A DNA stretch of 64,000 bases from DAIDKA01 sp963708865. Its GTDB lineage: Bacteria; Pseudomonadota; Gammaproteobacteria; Steroidobacterales; Steroidobacteraceae. This document shows positions 22,087 through 32,358 of this stretch, piece after piece. A model generated the notes under the pieces. It worked only from the letters and a program-made list of their open reading frames with translations. It was not told the DNA's origin and did not search any database. The stretch covers positions 744,001 through 808,000 of the forward strand of contig CAVPUC010000004.1 in assembly GCA_963708865.1 (NCBI GenBank). The letters run 5' to 3'. The translations under genes and the position numbers were made by a program. The first letter of the stretch is position 1, and each line of letters opens with the position of its first letter.

Positions 22087-23719
22087 TCAGCGCCGGTAGC
22101 CGTTGGTGATCGGATAGCGCCAGTCGCGGCCGAAAGCGCGGCGGCTGACGCGCACGCCGGGAGGGGCCTGGCGGCGCTTGTACTCGTTGCGTTTGACCAG
22201 GTCGAGCACCCGGCCGATGGTCGCGCGGTCAAAGCCCCGCGCCTGGATCTGGTCCACCGACAAATCCTCCTCGATGAAGGCCTCGAGGATGGCATCGAGC
22301 ACTTCATAAGGCGGCAGCGAATCGGAGTCCTTCTGGTCCGGACGCAGTTCGGCCGAGGGCGGCCGGTCGATGACTCGCTGCGGAATGATCTCGCCGTTGC
22401 GATTGCAGTAGGCCGCGAGCCGATACACCAGCAGCTTGCTGCAGTCCTTGATGGGCGCGAAGCCGCCGGCCATGTCGCCGTACAGGGTCGCATAACCGAC
22501 CGCCATTTCGCTCTTGTTGCCGGTGGTCAGCAGCATGCGGCCGGTTTTGTTGGAGATGCCCATGAGCAGCAGCATCCGGCAGCGCGACTGGATGTTCTCC
22601 TCGGTGGTATCGGGCTTGCGGCCGGCAAACTCCCCGGCGAGCGCCGCGAGCGTCGCATCGAACATGCCTTCGATCGGAATCACGCTGTAGTGCACGCCCA
22701 TGCTGCGCGCCTGCGCCTGCGCATCCTCGAGGCTCATTGGCGACGTGTAGCGCGACGGCATCATGACGGCGTGAATGCGCTCGGGCCCGAGCGCATCGGC
22801 GGCGATGGCCAGCGTCAGCGCCGAATCGACGCCGCCCGACAGCCCCATGACGACGCCAGGAAAGCCATGCTTGGTCACATAGTCGCGCACGCCCATGACC
22901 AGCGCCTGATAGACGCTCGCGACATCTGAAAGCTCGGGCGCAACGCTGCCCGGCACCGGCACGACCCGCCCGTTCTCCCGCACGAACTCGACCAGGTAGG
23001 TGCCTTCTTCAAATCCCGGCGCCCGCATCACCACCTTGCCGGCGGCATCCATGACAAATGAATTGCCATCGAACACCAGTTCGTCCTGGCCGCCCAGCAT
23101 GTTCACGTAGGCCACGGGCAGCTTCACCTCGGCAATGCGCTCGCGCGTGACGCGTTCGCGCTCCTCCTGCTTGTGCACTTCAAAAGGTGAGGCATTGATG
23201 ATGATCAGCAGCTCAGCGCCGGCGTCGCGCGCGCGGCTCGCCGCATCGCACTCCCAGATGTCCTCGCACACCAGCAAACCGACGCGAAAGCCGCGATGCT
23301 CGAACACCGTGGCATCGGTGCCGGCACGGAAGTAGCGCTTCTCGTCGAACACCTTGTAGTTGGGCAGTTCACTCTTGCGATGATTGGCAACCAGCACCCC
23401 ATCACACAGCAGCGCTGCCGAATTGTAGATGTCCCGCCCGACGTATTCCGGGTAGCCGACGATGACGCCCATGCCGCGCACCGCATCGCGCACGGTCGCC
23501 AGCGCCCGCTCGATCGCCTGGCGAAAGCCGCCATGGAACAGCAGGTCCTCGGGCGGATAGCCCGACAGGGTCAGCTCCGGAAAGACCAGCAGGTCCGGCT
23601 GCACGCTGGCGCGCGCGCGCTGCCACCGACTCAATGACCCGCGCCGCATTGCCCTGGGCGTCGCCGACCAGGAAGTTCAACTGTGCGAGCCCGACGCGCA
23701 GCCGTGCCTCAGTACTCAT
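22087..23719 (-). CDS. nadE: Glutamine-dependent NAD+ synthetase (one frameshift)
   Basis: Amidates nicotinic acid adenine dinucleotide to NAD+, taking ammonia from glutamine. The N-terminal nitrilase-like glutaminase domain shows the Glu of FPELTLSG, the Lys region KSELPNYKVF and the nucleophile Cys in LLVCEDIWE. The C-terminal synthetase domain has the PP-loop LSGGVDSALT, TGNKSEMAVGYATLYGDMAG and PSAELRPDQKDSDSLPPYE. One +1 shift near 23615 separates the first 35 or so codons (MSTEARLRVGLAQLNFLVGD) from the rest; the corrected length is 543 residues, typical for the two-domain form. It starts 9 bases after the sucD stop, suggesting sucC-sucD-nadE co-transcription. Confidence 0.94.
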
Positions 23720-23728
23720 GGCGCCTGA

Positions 23729-24882
23729 TTATCGGCCGCGGGCACCCTTGCGGGTGGCCTTGCGCTGGGCGGTCTTGGGCTTGGGCCGGGTCGCCGGCTT
23801 GCGCTTAGCGCGGCTGCGCTTCGCGGACTTGGTCTTGGCTGACTTGGCTTTGGCAGACTTGGCTTTGGCTGACCCAGTTTTGGCACGCTTGGCCCGGGCC
23901 GACTTGTGGCGCGGCGACCGCTGGACGGTGCGCTCTTGGCGGCGGCCAGCCGTTCGGTGCCGCGCGCCAGCACCGGCGGCAAGCCGCCGGTGGGCTTGCG
24001 GCGCGGCCGCCGGCTCTTGAGCAGTTCAGCCATGGCCGAACCCAGTTGCGCCGGTGATTTCACGGTGCGCACCCCCGCCGCTTCCAGGGCCGCGAACTTG
24101 TCGGCCGCCGTGCCCTTGCCGCCGGCGACAATGGCACCGGCATGGCCCATGCGCTTGCCGGCGGGCGCGGTGACGCCCGCAATGTAGGCCACCACCGGCT
24201 TGGTCACGAAGCGGCGGATGAAGTCCGCGCCGGCCTCCTCGTCGCTGCCGCCGATCTCGCCCACCATGATGATGCCTTCGGTGCGCGGATCGCGTTCGAA
24301 CAGCTCCAGCACATCGACGAAGTTCATGCCGCGCACCGGATCACCGCCGATACCGACGCAGGTGCTCTGGCCGAGCCCCTCGTGAGTGGTCTGGAACACG
24401 GCCTCGTAGGTGAGCGTGCCCGAGCGCGACACGATGCCGACCGCCCCCTTCTTGTGGATGAAGCCCGGCATGATGCCGATCTTGCATTCATCCGGTGTGA
24501 TGACGCCGGGGCAGTTGGGTCCGACCAGCCGTGTGGCCGTGCCGGCGAGTCCCGCCTTCACCCGCACCATGTCATTCACCGGAATGCCCTCGGTGATGCA
24601 CACCACCAGGTCGACGCCGGCATCGGCGGCTTCCAGAATGGCATCGGCCGCGAACGGCGCCGGCACATAGATCATGCTCACCGTGGCGCCCGTGGCGCGC
24701 ACCGCCTCCTCCACCGTGTTGAACACCGGCTGGCCCAGATGCGTGGTGCCGCCGCGTCCCGGTGTCGTGCCACCGACCAGCTTGGTGCCGTAGGCGAGGC
24801 ACTGCTCGGAATGGAACGTGCCCTGCTTGCCCGTAAAACCCTGGCAGATCACCCGGGTGTTCTTGTCTATGAGAATGCTCAT
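23729..24882 (-). CDS. sucD: Succinyl-CoA synthetase alpha subunit with Lys/Ala-rich C-terminal tail (frameshift in tail)
   Basis: Alpha subunit of the TCA-cycle enzyme converting succinyl-CoA to succinate with NTP formation. Residues 1-290 are a complete SucD core with CoA-binding GFTGKQGTFHSEQ (15-27), GPNCPGVITP (121-130) and the phosphohistidine H247 in GKRMGHAGAI. About 90 extra residues follow the normal end (AMAELLKS). In the frame with proper GC-rich third positions these read as a basic KSAK/KAKSAK repeat region ending KGARGR with a TAA at 23729-23731. The switch from the core frame lies near 23930 and equals +2 (or -1). Read without correction the tail is Pro-rich and stops at 23716. 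It overlaps the end of sucC by four bases (ATGA). Confidence 0.9.
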
Positions 24883-26057
24883 CTGGATTTTTCGCCTTTC
24901 TTTGCCAGCGACACGGCCTTGCGGGCGGCATCCGTCAGATCCCCGGCGGGTGTGATGGTCAAGCCGCTCTTCGCCAGCATCGCGCGTGCCTGGGGTGCGT
25001 TGGTGCCCTCGAGGCGCACCACCACCGGCACCTTCACGCCCACGTGCTTGACGGCGTTGATCACGCCCTCGGCGATCAGATCGCAGCGGACGATGCCGCC
25101 GAAAATGTTGACCAGGATCGCCTGCACATTCGGGTTGGACAGGATCAACTGGAAGGCTGCCGTGACACGCTCGCTGGTGGCGCCGCCGCCCACGTCGAGG
25201 AAGTTGGCGGGCTTGCCGCCGTGCAGCTTGATCAGATCCATGGTCGCCATCGCCAGTCCCGCGCCGTTCACCATGCAGGCGATGTTGCCGTCGAGGGAGA
25301 CATAGTTCAGATCGTGCTCGGCGGCGCGACGCTCCATGGGATCTTCCTGCGCCGTGTCCCGCGCCGCGGCGAGTTCGGGCTGACGGAACAGCGCGTTGTC
25401 ATCGATGTTGATCTTGGCATCCAGGGCCATCAGCTCACCGGACTTGGTGACGATCAGCGGATTGATTTCCACGAGGCTCGCATCGCGATCCAGGTACAGC
25501 TGGAACAGCGCCGTCGCGATCTTCTGGAAGGCGCCGATCTGCTTGCCCTCAAAGCCCAGCGCGAAGGCGAGCTTGCGGCACTGATAGGGCTGCAGGCCCG
25601 TGGCCGGATGCACACTGACGGACACGATCTTCTCCGGGGTGTGCGCCGCGACTTCTTCGATGTCCATGCCACCGGCGATCGAGGCGATCAGCGCGATCCG
25701 GCCTTTGTCACGGTTCAAGGTGAGCGACAGGTACACCTCGCGGGCGATCTCCGAGCCGCTCTCGACATAGACCTTGTCGACGGGGAGGCCTTCGGCGCCG
25801 GTTTGCGGGGTGACGAGGCGCCGGCCGAGCATGGCGGCAGCCGCACTGCGGACCGATTCCAGGTCACGCACGACTTTGACGCCACCGGCCTTGCCGCGGC
25901 CACCGGCGTGCACCTGCGCCTTGACGACCCAGATCGGGCCGCCCAGGGACTGCGCCGCCGCGACCGCCTCTTCGGGACTGCCGGCGATGCGTCCGGGCGG
26001 CACCGGAATGCCGAAGCTGCGAAAGACGTCCTTCGCCTGATACTCATGCAAGTTCAT
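24879..26057 (-). CDS. sucC: Succinyl-CoA synthetase beta subunit
   Basis: Beta subunit carrying the ATP-grasp nucleotide site and the succinate site. The intact 392-residue protein starts MNLHEYQAKDVFRSFGIPVP. It shows KAQVHAGGRGKAGGVK near residues 46-61, the EINPLIV segment, LDAKINIDDNALFRQ, and the GAGLAMATMDLIKLHGG and NPNVQAILVNIFGGIVRCD blocks of the C-terminal CoA-ligase domain. The length matches the family (about 388). An AAAGG element lies upstream of the start. It is divergent from pilS, with about 110 bases between them, and is translationally coupled to sucD. Confidence 0.96.
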   Translation of the reverse strand: MNLHEYQAKDVFRSFGIPVPPGRIAGSPEEAVAAAQSLGGPIWVVKAQVHAGGRGKAGGVKVVRDLESVRSAAAAMLGRRLVTPQTGAEGLPVDKVYVESGSEIAREVYLSLTLNRDKGRIALIASIAGGMDIEEVAAHTPEKIVSVSVHPATGLQPYQCRKLAFALGFEGKQIGAFQKIATALFQLYLDRDASLVEINPLIVTKSGELMALDAKINIDDNALFRQPELAAARDTAQEDPMERRAAEHDLNYVSLDGNIACMVNGAGLAMATMDLIKLHGGKPANFLDVGGGATSERVTAAFQLILSNPNVQAILVNIFGGIVRCDLIAEGVINAVKHVGVKVPVVVRLEGTNAPQARAMLAKSGLTITPAGDLTDAARKAVSLAKKGEKSR

Positions 26058-26171
26058 GCTGGGGGATGACCTTTAAGGAATGGAGAAACTTCACATTCTG
26101 CCAAAGATGCTACAGTCGCGCCCGCGCATGAGCAGCGGTTGCCACACGCCTACCGTCCGGGAGCGCGGCTG

Positions 26172-27883
26172 ATGCCGAATGCCGTTCCGCAGCCGACCGC
26201 GGCGCCCAGCGACCTCGCCTGGCGGGTGATCGGTCTTACCAGCCTTTATCGGCTGTTTCTGCCGCCCGTTTTGCTGGTGCTGCAGGCCCTCGCCAGCCCC
26301 GGCATCCTGGCCCCCACCGAGCAGCCCGAAATGTTCCGGGCGGTGTGCTACGCCTACCTGATTGCCGGCGTCGTGCTGCTTGTGGGCGCGCCGCGTGCCG
26401 CGGCCGAGCCTGCGCATCCTCGCCCTGGTCAACGCGACGGTCGACACCCTGGCCCTGTCTCTGATCCTGTACGCCGCCGGGGGGGCGGGCAGCGGCCTGG
26501 GCATCCTGCTGGTGCTGCCGGTGGGCGCCATGGCATTGCTTGGCGATCCCAAGGATGCGTTCCTGGTACCCGCCATCGCGACACTCGGTCTGCTGACGCA
26601 GCAGATCGCGGCCATCCTGGCCGGCTATGCGCCGACCAGCGACTTCACCACCGCCGGCATGCTGGGCGTGGTGCTGTTCGTCATCGGCCTGTCGGTGTGG
26701 CCGATTGCCGATCGCCTGCGTCAGAGCGAGGCGCTGGTCAGGCGCCAGGAAATCGACCTCGCCAACCTCGAGCAGCTGTCCCATTACATCGTCCAGCATC
26801 TGCGCGAGAGCATCCTGGTGGTGGATACCGCGGACCAGATTCGCCTGATCAACGAGACCGCGGCGGACCTGCTGGGCGCCGCGCAGGCCCACCCGGGCGC
26901 GCTCTTGGGGGAGGCCTCGCCGCGGCTGCTGTATTTGCTGGAGATCTGGCGCCAGCGCACCGGGGGGCGTGAATTCGGCCACCGAAACCCTGGTGAGCGC
27001 GGATGGCGCGCGCATGCTGCGGCCCCACTTTGCGGCACTGGGAAACTCACAGCCCGCCGCCGTTCTGGTGTTCCTGGAGGACATGAGCCTGATCGCCGAG
27101 CAGGCGCAGCGGCTGAAGCTCGCCGCCCTGGGCAGGTTGAGCGCCAGCATCGCCCACGAGATCCGCAATCCGGTCGGCGCCATGAGCCACGCCGGACAGC
27201 TGCTGGGCGAATCCCCGCAACTGTCCCCCGAGGATCAGCGGCTGACCGATATCATCACCAAGAACGCCGAACGCGTCAGTGACATCATCAACAATGTCCT
27301 GCAGCTCTCGCGCCGCGAAAGTACCCAGGTGGAGACCATCGAGCTCGCCAGCTGGATTGAGGATTTTCGCGATGAGTTCTGCGAAACCATGCAATGGCGG
27401 CCGGACCGCCTGGTGAGCGTCGATGTCGAGACCAGTGCCCCCTCCCCCACCGGGTCCTTTCCGGCCCTGGCCGTGCGCCACACCGCCGCTACCGGGGAGC
27501 GCCCGATGCCGCGCATCCTGGAGGTCACCGCCGATCCGAGCCAGTTGCGTCAGGTGCTGTGGAACCTGTGTGACAACGCGATCAAGTACGGCCTGCGCGA
27601 CCGCGCGACGGATGTCATTGAAATTCGCTATGGCCGACTCAAACCGGCGTCGCGGCCCTTCCTGGAAGTGGCCGATCGCGGGCCCGGCGTGGCGCCTCAG
27701 GATGCCGAGCGCATTTTCGAGCCCTTCTTCAGCGGCGCACACCAAGGCTCGGGACTGGGACTGTTCCTGGCGCGCGAGCTCGCGCAGACCAGTGGCGCGA
27801 CGCTGCTGTACGAACCGCGACCGGCAGGCGGCAGTATTTTCCGGCTGGTGTTCGCTGATCCGCGCCGCTGGGCGGTACGATAG
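26172..27883 (+). CDS. pilS: PilS-like sensor histidine kinase (two frameshifts)
   Basis: Membrane sensor kinase of the PilS-PilR pair controlling pilin transcription. The N-terminal half holds about six hydrophobic helices (YRLFLPPVLLVLQAL, CYAYLIAGVVLLVG, LGILLVLPVGAMALLG, AGMLGVVLFVIGLSVW). A PAS-like segment follows (LRESILVVDTADQIRLIN), then HisKA with the phospho-acceptor in SASIAHEIRNPVGAMSHAG, and a HATPase domain with N-box WNLCDNAIKYG, G1 DRGPGVAP, F-box FEPFFS and G2 GSGLGLFLA. Shifts lie near 26395 and 26965; the length of 3n+2 fits two insertions, giving about 570 residues. Immediately followed by pilR, 6 bases downstream. The symbol is assigned from architecture, the partner and the nearby pilin array. 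Confidence 0.85.
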
Positions 27884-27889
27884 GCAAAT

Positions 27890-29257
27890 ATGGCCAAACC
27901 TGTCGTCCTGATAATCGATGATGAGCCGGATTTGCTGGAACTCGTCAGCCTGACGCTGGGCAGAATGAGCATGGAGACCCGCACCGCGTCGGATCTGGCC
28001 AGCGCACGGCGCCTGCTCGCGGCGCAGCATTTTGATTTGTGCCTGACGGACATGCGCCTGCCCGATGGCGACGGACTCGACCTCGTGGCGTGGATCCAGG
28101 CCAATTGCGCCACCACGCCCGTGGCGGTCATCACCGCGCACGGCAATGTCGAATCCGCGGTGCGCGCGCTGAAGCTGGGCGCGTTTGACTTCGTCTCAAA
28201 GCCCCTGGACCTCGGCGTGCTGCGCAAGCTCGTGGGCACCGCCATCCGGCTCGGCAGCATGGGGAGCGAGAACACCATCCAGCGCGGTCCGACCCTGCTG
28301 GGCAGCTCGCCCTCCATGCAGCAGCTGCGCGAGATGATCGGGCGGGTCGCCCGCAGCCAGGCACCGGTATACATCTACGGGGAGTCCGGGACTGGCAAGG
28401 AGCTGGTGGCGCGGCTCATTCATCAAAGCGGTGCGCGCGCCGAGGCGCCTTTCGTGCCGGTCAACTGCGGCGCGATTCCGACCGAACTGATGGAAAGCGA
28501 GCTCTTCGGCCATAAGCGCGGCAGCTTCACGGGCGCGGTGGCGGACAAGAAAGGCATGATCCACGGCGCCGAGGGCGGCACGCTGTTCCTCGACGAGGTC
28601 GCGGACCTGCCGCTGCACATGCAGGTGAAACTGTTGCGCGTGGTCCAGGAGAAGACCGTGCGCCCGGTGGGCGAAACGCGCGAGGAACGCGTTGATGTGC
28701 GGATCCTGTCCGCGACCCATCGCAACCTCGCAGAACTGGTCGCCGCCGGGCGCTTTCGCGAGGATCTGTTCTATCGGATCAATGTCATCGAGCTGCGCGT
28801 GCCGGCCCTGCGCGAGCGCCGCGAGGATATTCCGGACCTTGCTGCGACGATCCTCGAGCGCATGTGCCGGCGCATGAAAATCGACCCGCCGCAGATCAGC
28901 GCGGAGGCCATGCAGGCGCTGCAGGGCTATGCGTTCCCCGGCAATGTACGCGAGCTCGAGAACATCATCGAACGCGCCCTGACACTGACCACCTCTGGGG
29001 TCATCACGCTCGAGCACGTCAAGGTGCAACCGGCGATCTCCTTCATCACGCCGGCCACCACCGCGCCGGAGCCGCTGGGCGCGAACGAGGTGACGGCCTC
29101 ACACCACGCCCTCGGTGATCAGCTCGAGGACATTGAGCGCGCCGCCATCATCAAGGCGCTGGAGCAGACCCGCTACAACAAGACTGCCGCCGCGAAACTG
29201 CTGGGCATGACGTTCCGCGCGCTGCGCTATCGCATCAAGAAACTGGGGATCGAGTAG
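27890..29257 (+). CDS. pilR: PilR-like sigma-54-dependent response regulator
   Basis: NtrC-class activator of sigma-54 promoters. The receiver domain spans residues 1-120 with acidic pocket DDEPD and phospho-acceptor D54 (LTDMRLPDGDG). The AAA+ domain (about 135-370) has Walker A GESGTGKE at 164-171, the sigma-54-contacting GSFTGA loop at 211-216 (a common variant of GAFTGA), Walker B GTLFLDEV and the arginine-finger region. The C-terminal Fis-type helix-turn-helix ends TRYNKTAAAKLLGMTFRALR. The 455-residue protein is intact. Four perfect sigma-54 promoters precede the pilin genes at 42-45 kb and are the obvious targets. The 3' end overlaps the convergent methyltransferase gene by 23 bases. 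Confidence 0.9.
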   Translation: MAKPVVLIIDDEPDLLELVSLTLGRMSMETRTASDLASARRLLAAQHFDLCLTDMRLPDGDGLDLVAWIQANCATTPVAVITAHGNVESAVRALKLGAFDFVSKPLDLGVLRKLVGTAIRLGSMGSENTIQRGPTLLGSSPSMQQLREMIGRVARSQAPVYIYGESGTGKELVARLIHQSGARAEAPFVPVNCGAIPTELMESELFGHKRGSFTGAVADKKGMIHGAEGGTLFLDEVADLPLHMQVKLLRVVQEKTVRPVGETREERVDVRILSATHRNLAELVAAGRFREDLFYRINVIELRVPALRERREDIPDLAATILERMCRRMKIDPPQISAEAMQALQGYAFPGNVRELENIIERALTLTTSGVITLEHVKVQPAISFITPATTAPEPLGANEVTASHHALGDQLEDIERAAIIKALEQTRYNKTAAAKLLGMTFRALRYRIKKLGIE

Positions 29258-30227
29258 GCGCCAGGACCACATACAGCTCTTCGCCTGAAGTGCGGTCGGC
29301 CCACCAGGCCAGTCGCGCCCGCGCGGCCAGCAGGGGTCCAACCACCGACCACTCGATGAGATCCCCCGGCGAGAAATCCTGTACCCGGCAGGCGCCCTGC
29401 TTGCGCAGGAAATGACTCATGGTCAGGATCGCCTCGGCCTCGGCGATCGAGGTGAACGCCGCCTCCACCCGCAGGCCCGCCTGCTCGGCGCAGGCCGAGA
29501 GCGCCGGCAACGTGAACAGCTGCAGATGCCGTGGCGGCTCAAGGCCGCGCCACGCCGCGCCATAGCGGCGATGGCCGAAGCTGCGCGCATTGGGAGTGCG
29601 CAGCACGATTCGACCGCCCGGATTGAGCAGCTGCCGGCAGTGCCGCAGGAACTCGCGCGGCTGCGCCACGTGCTCGATGACATGGCTCGCGGTGACCCGG
29701 TCGTACTTCTCCCCCGAAGCCGCCTGCGAGGCGGCCGTCCCGACCTTCACCTCCAGCTTGCGCCGTTGCCGCGCCTGCGCCACGGCCGCGGCATCGAAGT
29801 CGACGCCAGCAACCCGCCATCCCCGGCGTGCCATCACACCGAGGAAGCGACCGTCTCCACAGCCGATGTCGAGCAGCGTTCCCGGCACCTTGCGATCGAT
29901 GAACATCCGCCGCGCGCGGGCCTGCTCCATCGGTACACCCAACGGGGCGAGCAGGCAGTTCGCGATCATTCGCTGCAGCGCGCGCGCCGCGCGCAGCACG
30001 CCGCTGCCGACCTCATCGCCGTGGGTGTAGTAGCCCCGGTAGAGCAGGGGCAGATCATCCGGATGGGGCGCGGGATTAAGCCACAGCAGCCCACAGGCCG
30101 GATTGGTGCATTGGACCAGCGACCAGGTACCCGGGGCGTCGAACAGCGTGTCGCGCAGCCCCTGGTACAGCGGCGCGCCGGATCGGCCGCACGCCACGCA
30201 GGCGGGTCTTGCGACCTCGCGGATCAC
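29235..30227 (-). CDS. Class I SAM-dependent methyltransferase with N-terminal zinc-ribbon-like region
   Basis: About 330 residues. The N-terminus carries CVACGRSG and, some 30 residues later, CTNPACGLLWLNP, a four-Cys pattern of the kind seen in glycan-modifying methyltransferases. The Rossmann core has motif I LLDIGCGDGRFL, GVDFDAA and an acidic/His motif SHVIEHVAQPREFLRH, with LNPGGRIVLRTPN as a post-motif. The C-terminus resembles other surface-polysaccharide methyltransferases. The GTG at 30225-30227 is chosen because it forms a GTGA overlap with the flippase stop; an in-frame ATG 48 bases upstream (30275) is the alternative. Last gene of the minus-strand glycan operon. The substrate is unknown. 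Confidence 0.82.
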   Translation of the reverse strand: MIREVARPACVACGRSGAPLYQGLRDTLFDAPGTWSLVQCTNPACGLLWLNPAPHPDDLPLLYRGYYTHGDEVGSGVLRAARALQRMIANCLLAPLGVPMEQARARRMFIDRKVPGTLLDIGCGDGRFLGVMARRGWRVAGVDFDAAAVAQARQRRKLEVKVGTAASQAASGEKYDRVTASHVIEHVAQPREFLRHCRQLLNPGGRIVLRTPNARSFGHRRYGAAWRGLEPPRHLQLFTLPALSACAEQAGLRVEAAFTSIAEAEAILTMSHFLRKQGACRVQDFSPGDLIEWSVVGPLLAARARLAWWADRTSGEELYVVLAPTRSPVS

Positions 30228-31789
30228 GTCGCCGCCTTGCGCAGCAAGGCTCTGCCGCGGTTCAGCACCGTCCACACAATCCGCTGCTCATCGGCGTCGA
30301 GGGCAAAATTCCACGCCAGCACCAGGCAAACCAGCAGCAGGATGCCGCGCACGACGAGCGAGACGGACTGCGAAACATTCAGCCAGCCGAGGAACGCCAG
30401 GGGCGCGAGCGGCAGGAAACACAGCAAAGGGCGCACGATCGATTGGCGCAGCAGCCTGCCGCGATCAAAGGCGGGTCCGTGCGTCCTCGGCAGGTTGTAG
30501 CAATAGTTCATCACTTGACTGACGATCGCCCCGGCGATGACCGCCATGGCCACCCCGCGCGCGCCGAACAGGCTCCCGGCAATCACGGCAACCACCAGGT
30601 TGGTCACGCCTTCCACCAGCGGACTTAACAGCAGCTGACCGTGCTGCTTGGTCGCCAGCAGCAACGTCGCATAAGGGAAGGCCAGCTGGCGCAAGGCGTG
30701 GCCGAGCACGATCAGTTTCAGGATGGGTGCAGCCTTCGCCGCGTAACTGGCTCCCAGCCAGGCGGTCAGTATTTCCCGGTCAAACACCACCAGCAGCAGC
30801 GCGACCCAAGCGAGCGCCACCGTCGCCAGCCGCGTGCTTCGCATCAGGATCGTCCCAGCTCTGCTTCGTTATCGCGGGCGGCATATTTCGCGCCGAGCTG
30901 CAGCAATGGGCTGAACAGGGCCGGCATCACGCCTGCCAGAACGGCGACGGGCACCAGGCAGACCGTGTAGTAAGGCAAGGCGGCGAAATCGACGCGGCCG
31001 ACAATGAAGACATCCAGGCCGCTGATCATCACAGGCACCGATCTGCCAGATGGCGGTCGCACTGCAGTAGCTCCAAATCTCCTTAAGCGAGCCGCGGGCG
31101 GGCTTACGCACGGTGAGCGACGCCGGCGTCAACCGGCGGCAGCAGATCCACATCGCCAGATAAGAGGCGCCGTTCACGGCGACGAAACACACCGCGAGCC
31201 AATACAACGAGCGCAGCTTCAGCCCGACGACCATCAACGATGCGGTCAGGATGAGCCTGGCGCTGCCCAGGACAGCGGCCACCACATCATTGCGGCGCAG
31301 GCCGATCAACGTGCCGTTACAGACCGAGACCGGCAGCGCGCAGGCGAGCGTCAGGCCGGTCGCCAGCACCGCACCGCGTGCCACCGGCAAAAGTTCCGGC
31401 GGTATCTGCGGGAACAGCCGCTCGAGGAACAGCGCTGCCAAGGCAATCCCCGCCGCCGCCAGCACCGCCATGAAGCAAAGCACCCACAGCGCCGCGCTGA
31501 CGAACTCATCGCGCGCCGCGCTATCGCGACGCTCCTCGTGGAAGGCCACGTACCGGCCCACCGCATCCTGCATTCCCAGGCCCAGGATTGCCGTGTAGCC
31601 GGCGATCTGCAGGACCAGCGCCCACACCGCGAATGCGGCCGGAGTCAGGACTCTGACCAGCACCGGCGGCACCGCCAGCAGCAGGATGGCGGAGGAGGCG
31701 CCCATGACGATGCTGGCGGCCGAGTTCTTGAGAAACAGCAGCGACTCGCGGCTGCTCTCCAGAGGTTGGCTTGAATCGGCAGGTGTCAC
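30224..31789 (-). CDS. Wzx-type polysaccharide flippase / MATE-like membrane protein (two frameshifts)
   Basis: Oligosaccharide flippase of the MviN/MATE/Wzx (MOP) superfamily, expected to move undecaprenyl-linked repeat units across the inner membrane. After bridging shifts near 31045 (+1) and 30850 (+2) it is about 520 residues with roughly 12-14 hydrophobic helices, for example MGASSAILLLAVPPVLVRVL, FAVWALVLQIAGYTAILGLG, FMAVLAAAGIALAALFLERL and LVVAVIAGSLFGARGVAMAV. The N-terminal GLGMQDAVGRYVAFH segment is a good MOP marker. The GTG start at 31789 gives a GTGA overlap with the upstream methyltransferase. Embedded among glycosyltransferase and methyltransferase genes, which supports the role. 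Confidence 0.82.
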
Positions 31790-32358
31790 GAGGTGACCCG
31801 ACGGTAGACCCCATACAACGCATAGATGCGCAGCTTCGCATCGAGCCACGCCGAGCGCAGCGGATCATGCAAGACGCGCTGGCAGGCGAACCCGGCGGCG
31901 GCCAAACAGCTATTCAGGGCCGTCTCATCGTAGAAGTGCTTGTGATCCGCATCCCAGGCAAAGCCGCGCCGACCCGGCACGCCGACGATGAACGTCCCCC
32001 CCGGCTTCAAGATGCGCCGCACCTCCGCAAGCAGCGGCTGCGGCCGCTCCAGATGCTCCAGTACATTGTCCAAAATGGCGCCGTCAAAGCAGCCGTCCGC
32101 AAATGGCAGCTGGTCCGGCTGCATCGGGCGCACCTCCAGACCGCGGCTGCGAGCGTACGCGACGGCGTGGGGATTCACATCGACGCCGACGGTGTTCGCC
32201 CGGAAGCGCACCATGTCGCCCAGCCCACAGCCCACATCCAGGACCCGTCCTTGCAGATGCCGGACCAGCCGCGGGTACAGCCAGCCGTAGCGATACCAGT
32301 ACGAGAGCGGCAAGCGTTTCTTGAGCTGCGCAAAGTAAGCGTCGTACCCGGCATTCAT
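31786..32358 (-). CDS. Class I SAM-dependent methyltransferase
   Basis: Compact methyltransferase of about 190 residues: motif I RVLDVGCGLGDMVRF near residues 37-51, motif II region TVGVDVNPHAVAYAR, acidic motif GAILDNVLEHLERPQPLLAE and LKPGGTFIVGVPGRRGF. This layout (methyltransf_11 class) is typical of methyltransferases that modify sugars in O-antigen-like or capsule loci. The start MNAGYDAYFAQL at 32358 overlaps the WbsX-like gene stop by four bases (ATGA), and its own stop overlaps the flippase start, so the genes are translationally coupled. Intact; substrate not predictable. Confidence 0.85.
   Translation of the reverse strand: MNAGYDAYFAQLKKRLPLSYWYRYGWLYPRLVRHLQGRVLDVGCGLGDMVRFRANTVGVDVNPHAVAYARSRGLEVRPMQPDQLPFADGCFDGAILDNVLEHLERPQPLLAEVRRILKPGGTFIVGVPGRRGFAWDADHKHFYDETALNSCLAAAGFACQRVLHDPLRSAWLDAKLRIYALYGVYRRVTS

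Noticed and set aside
23716..23950. Pro-rich C-terminal tail of SucD in the uncorrected frame
   Set aside because: Third codon positions are rich in A/T in this frame, while the shifted frame gives GC-rich third positions and a regular KSAK repeat.
24142..26069. Open frames opposite sucC and sucD
   Set aside because: Both strands are open because of high GC, but only the minus strand has succinyl-CoA synthetase motifs.
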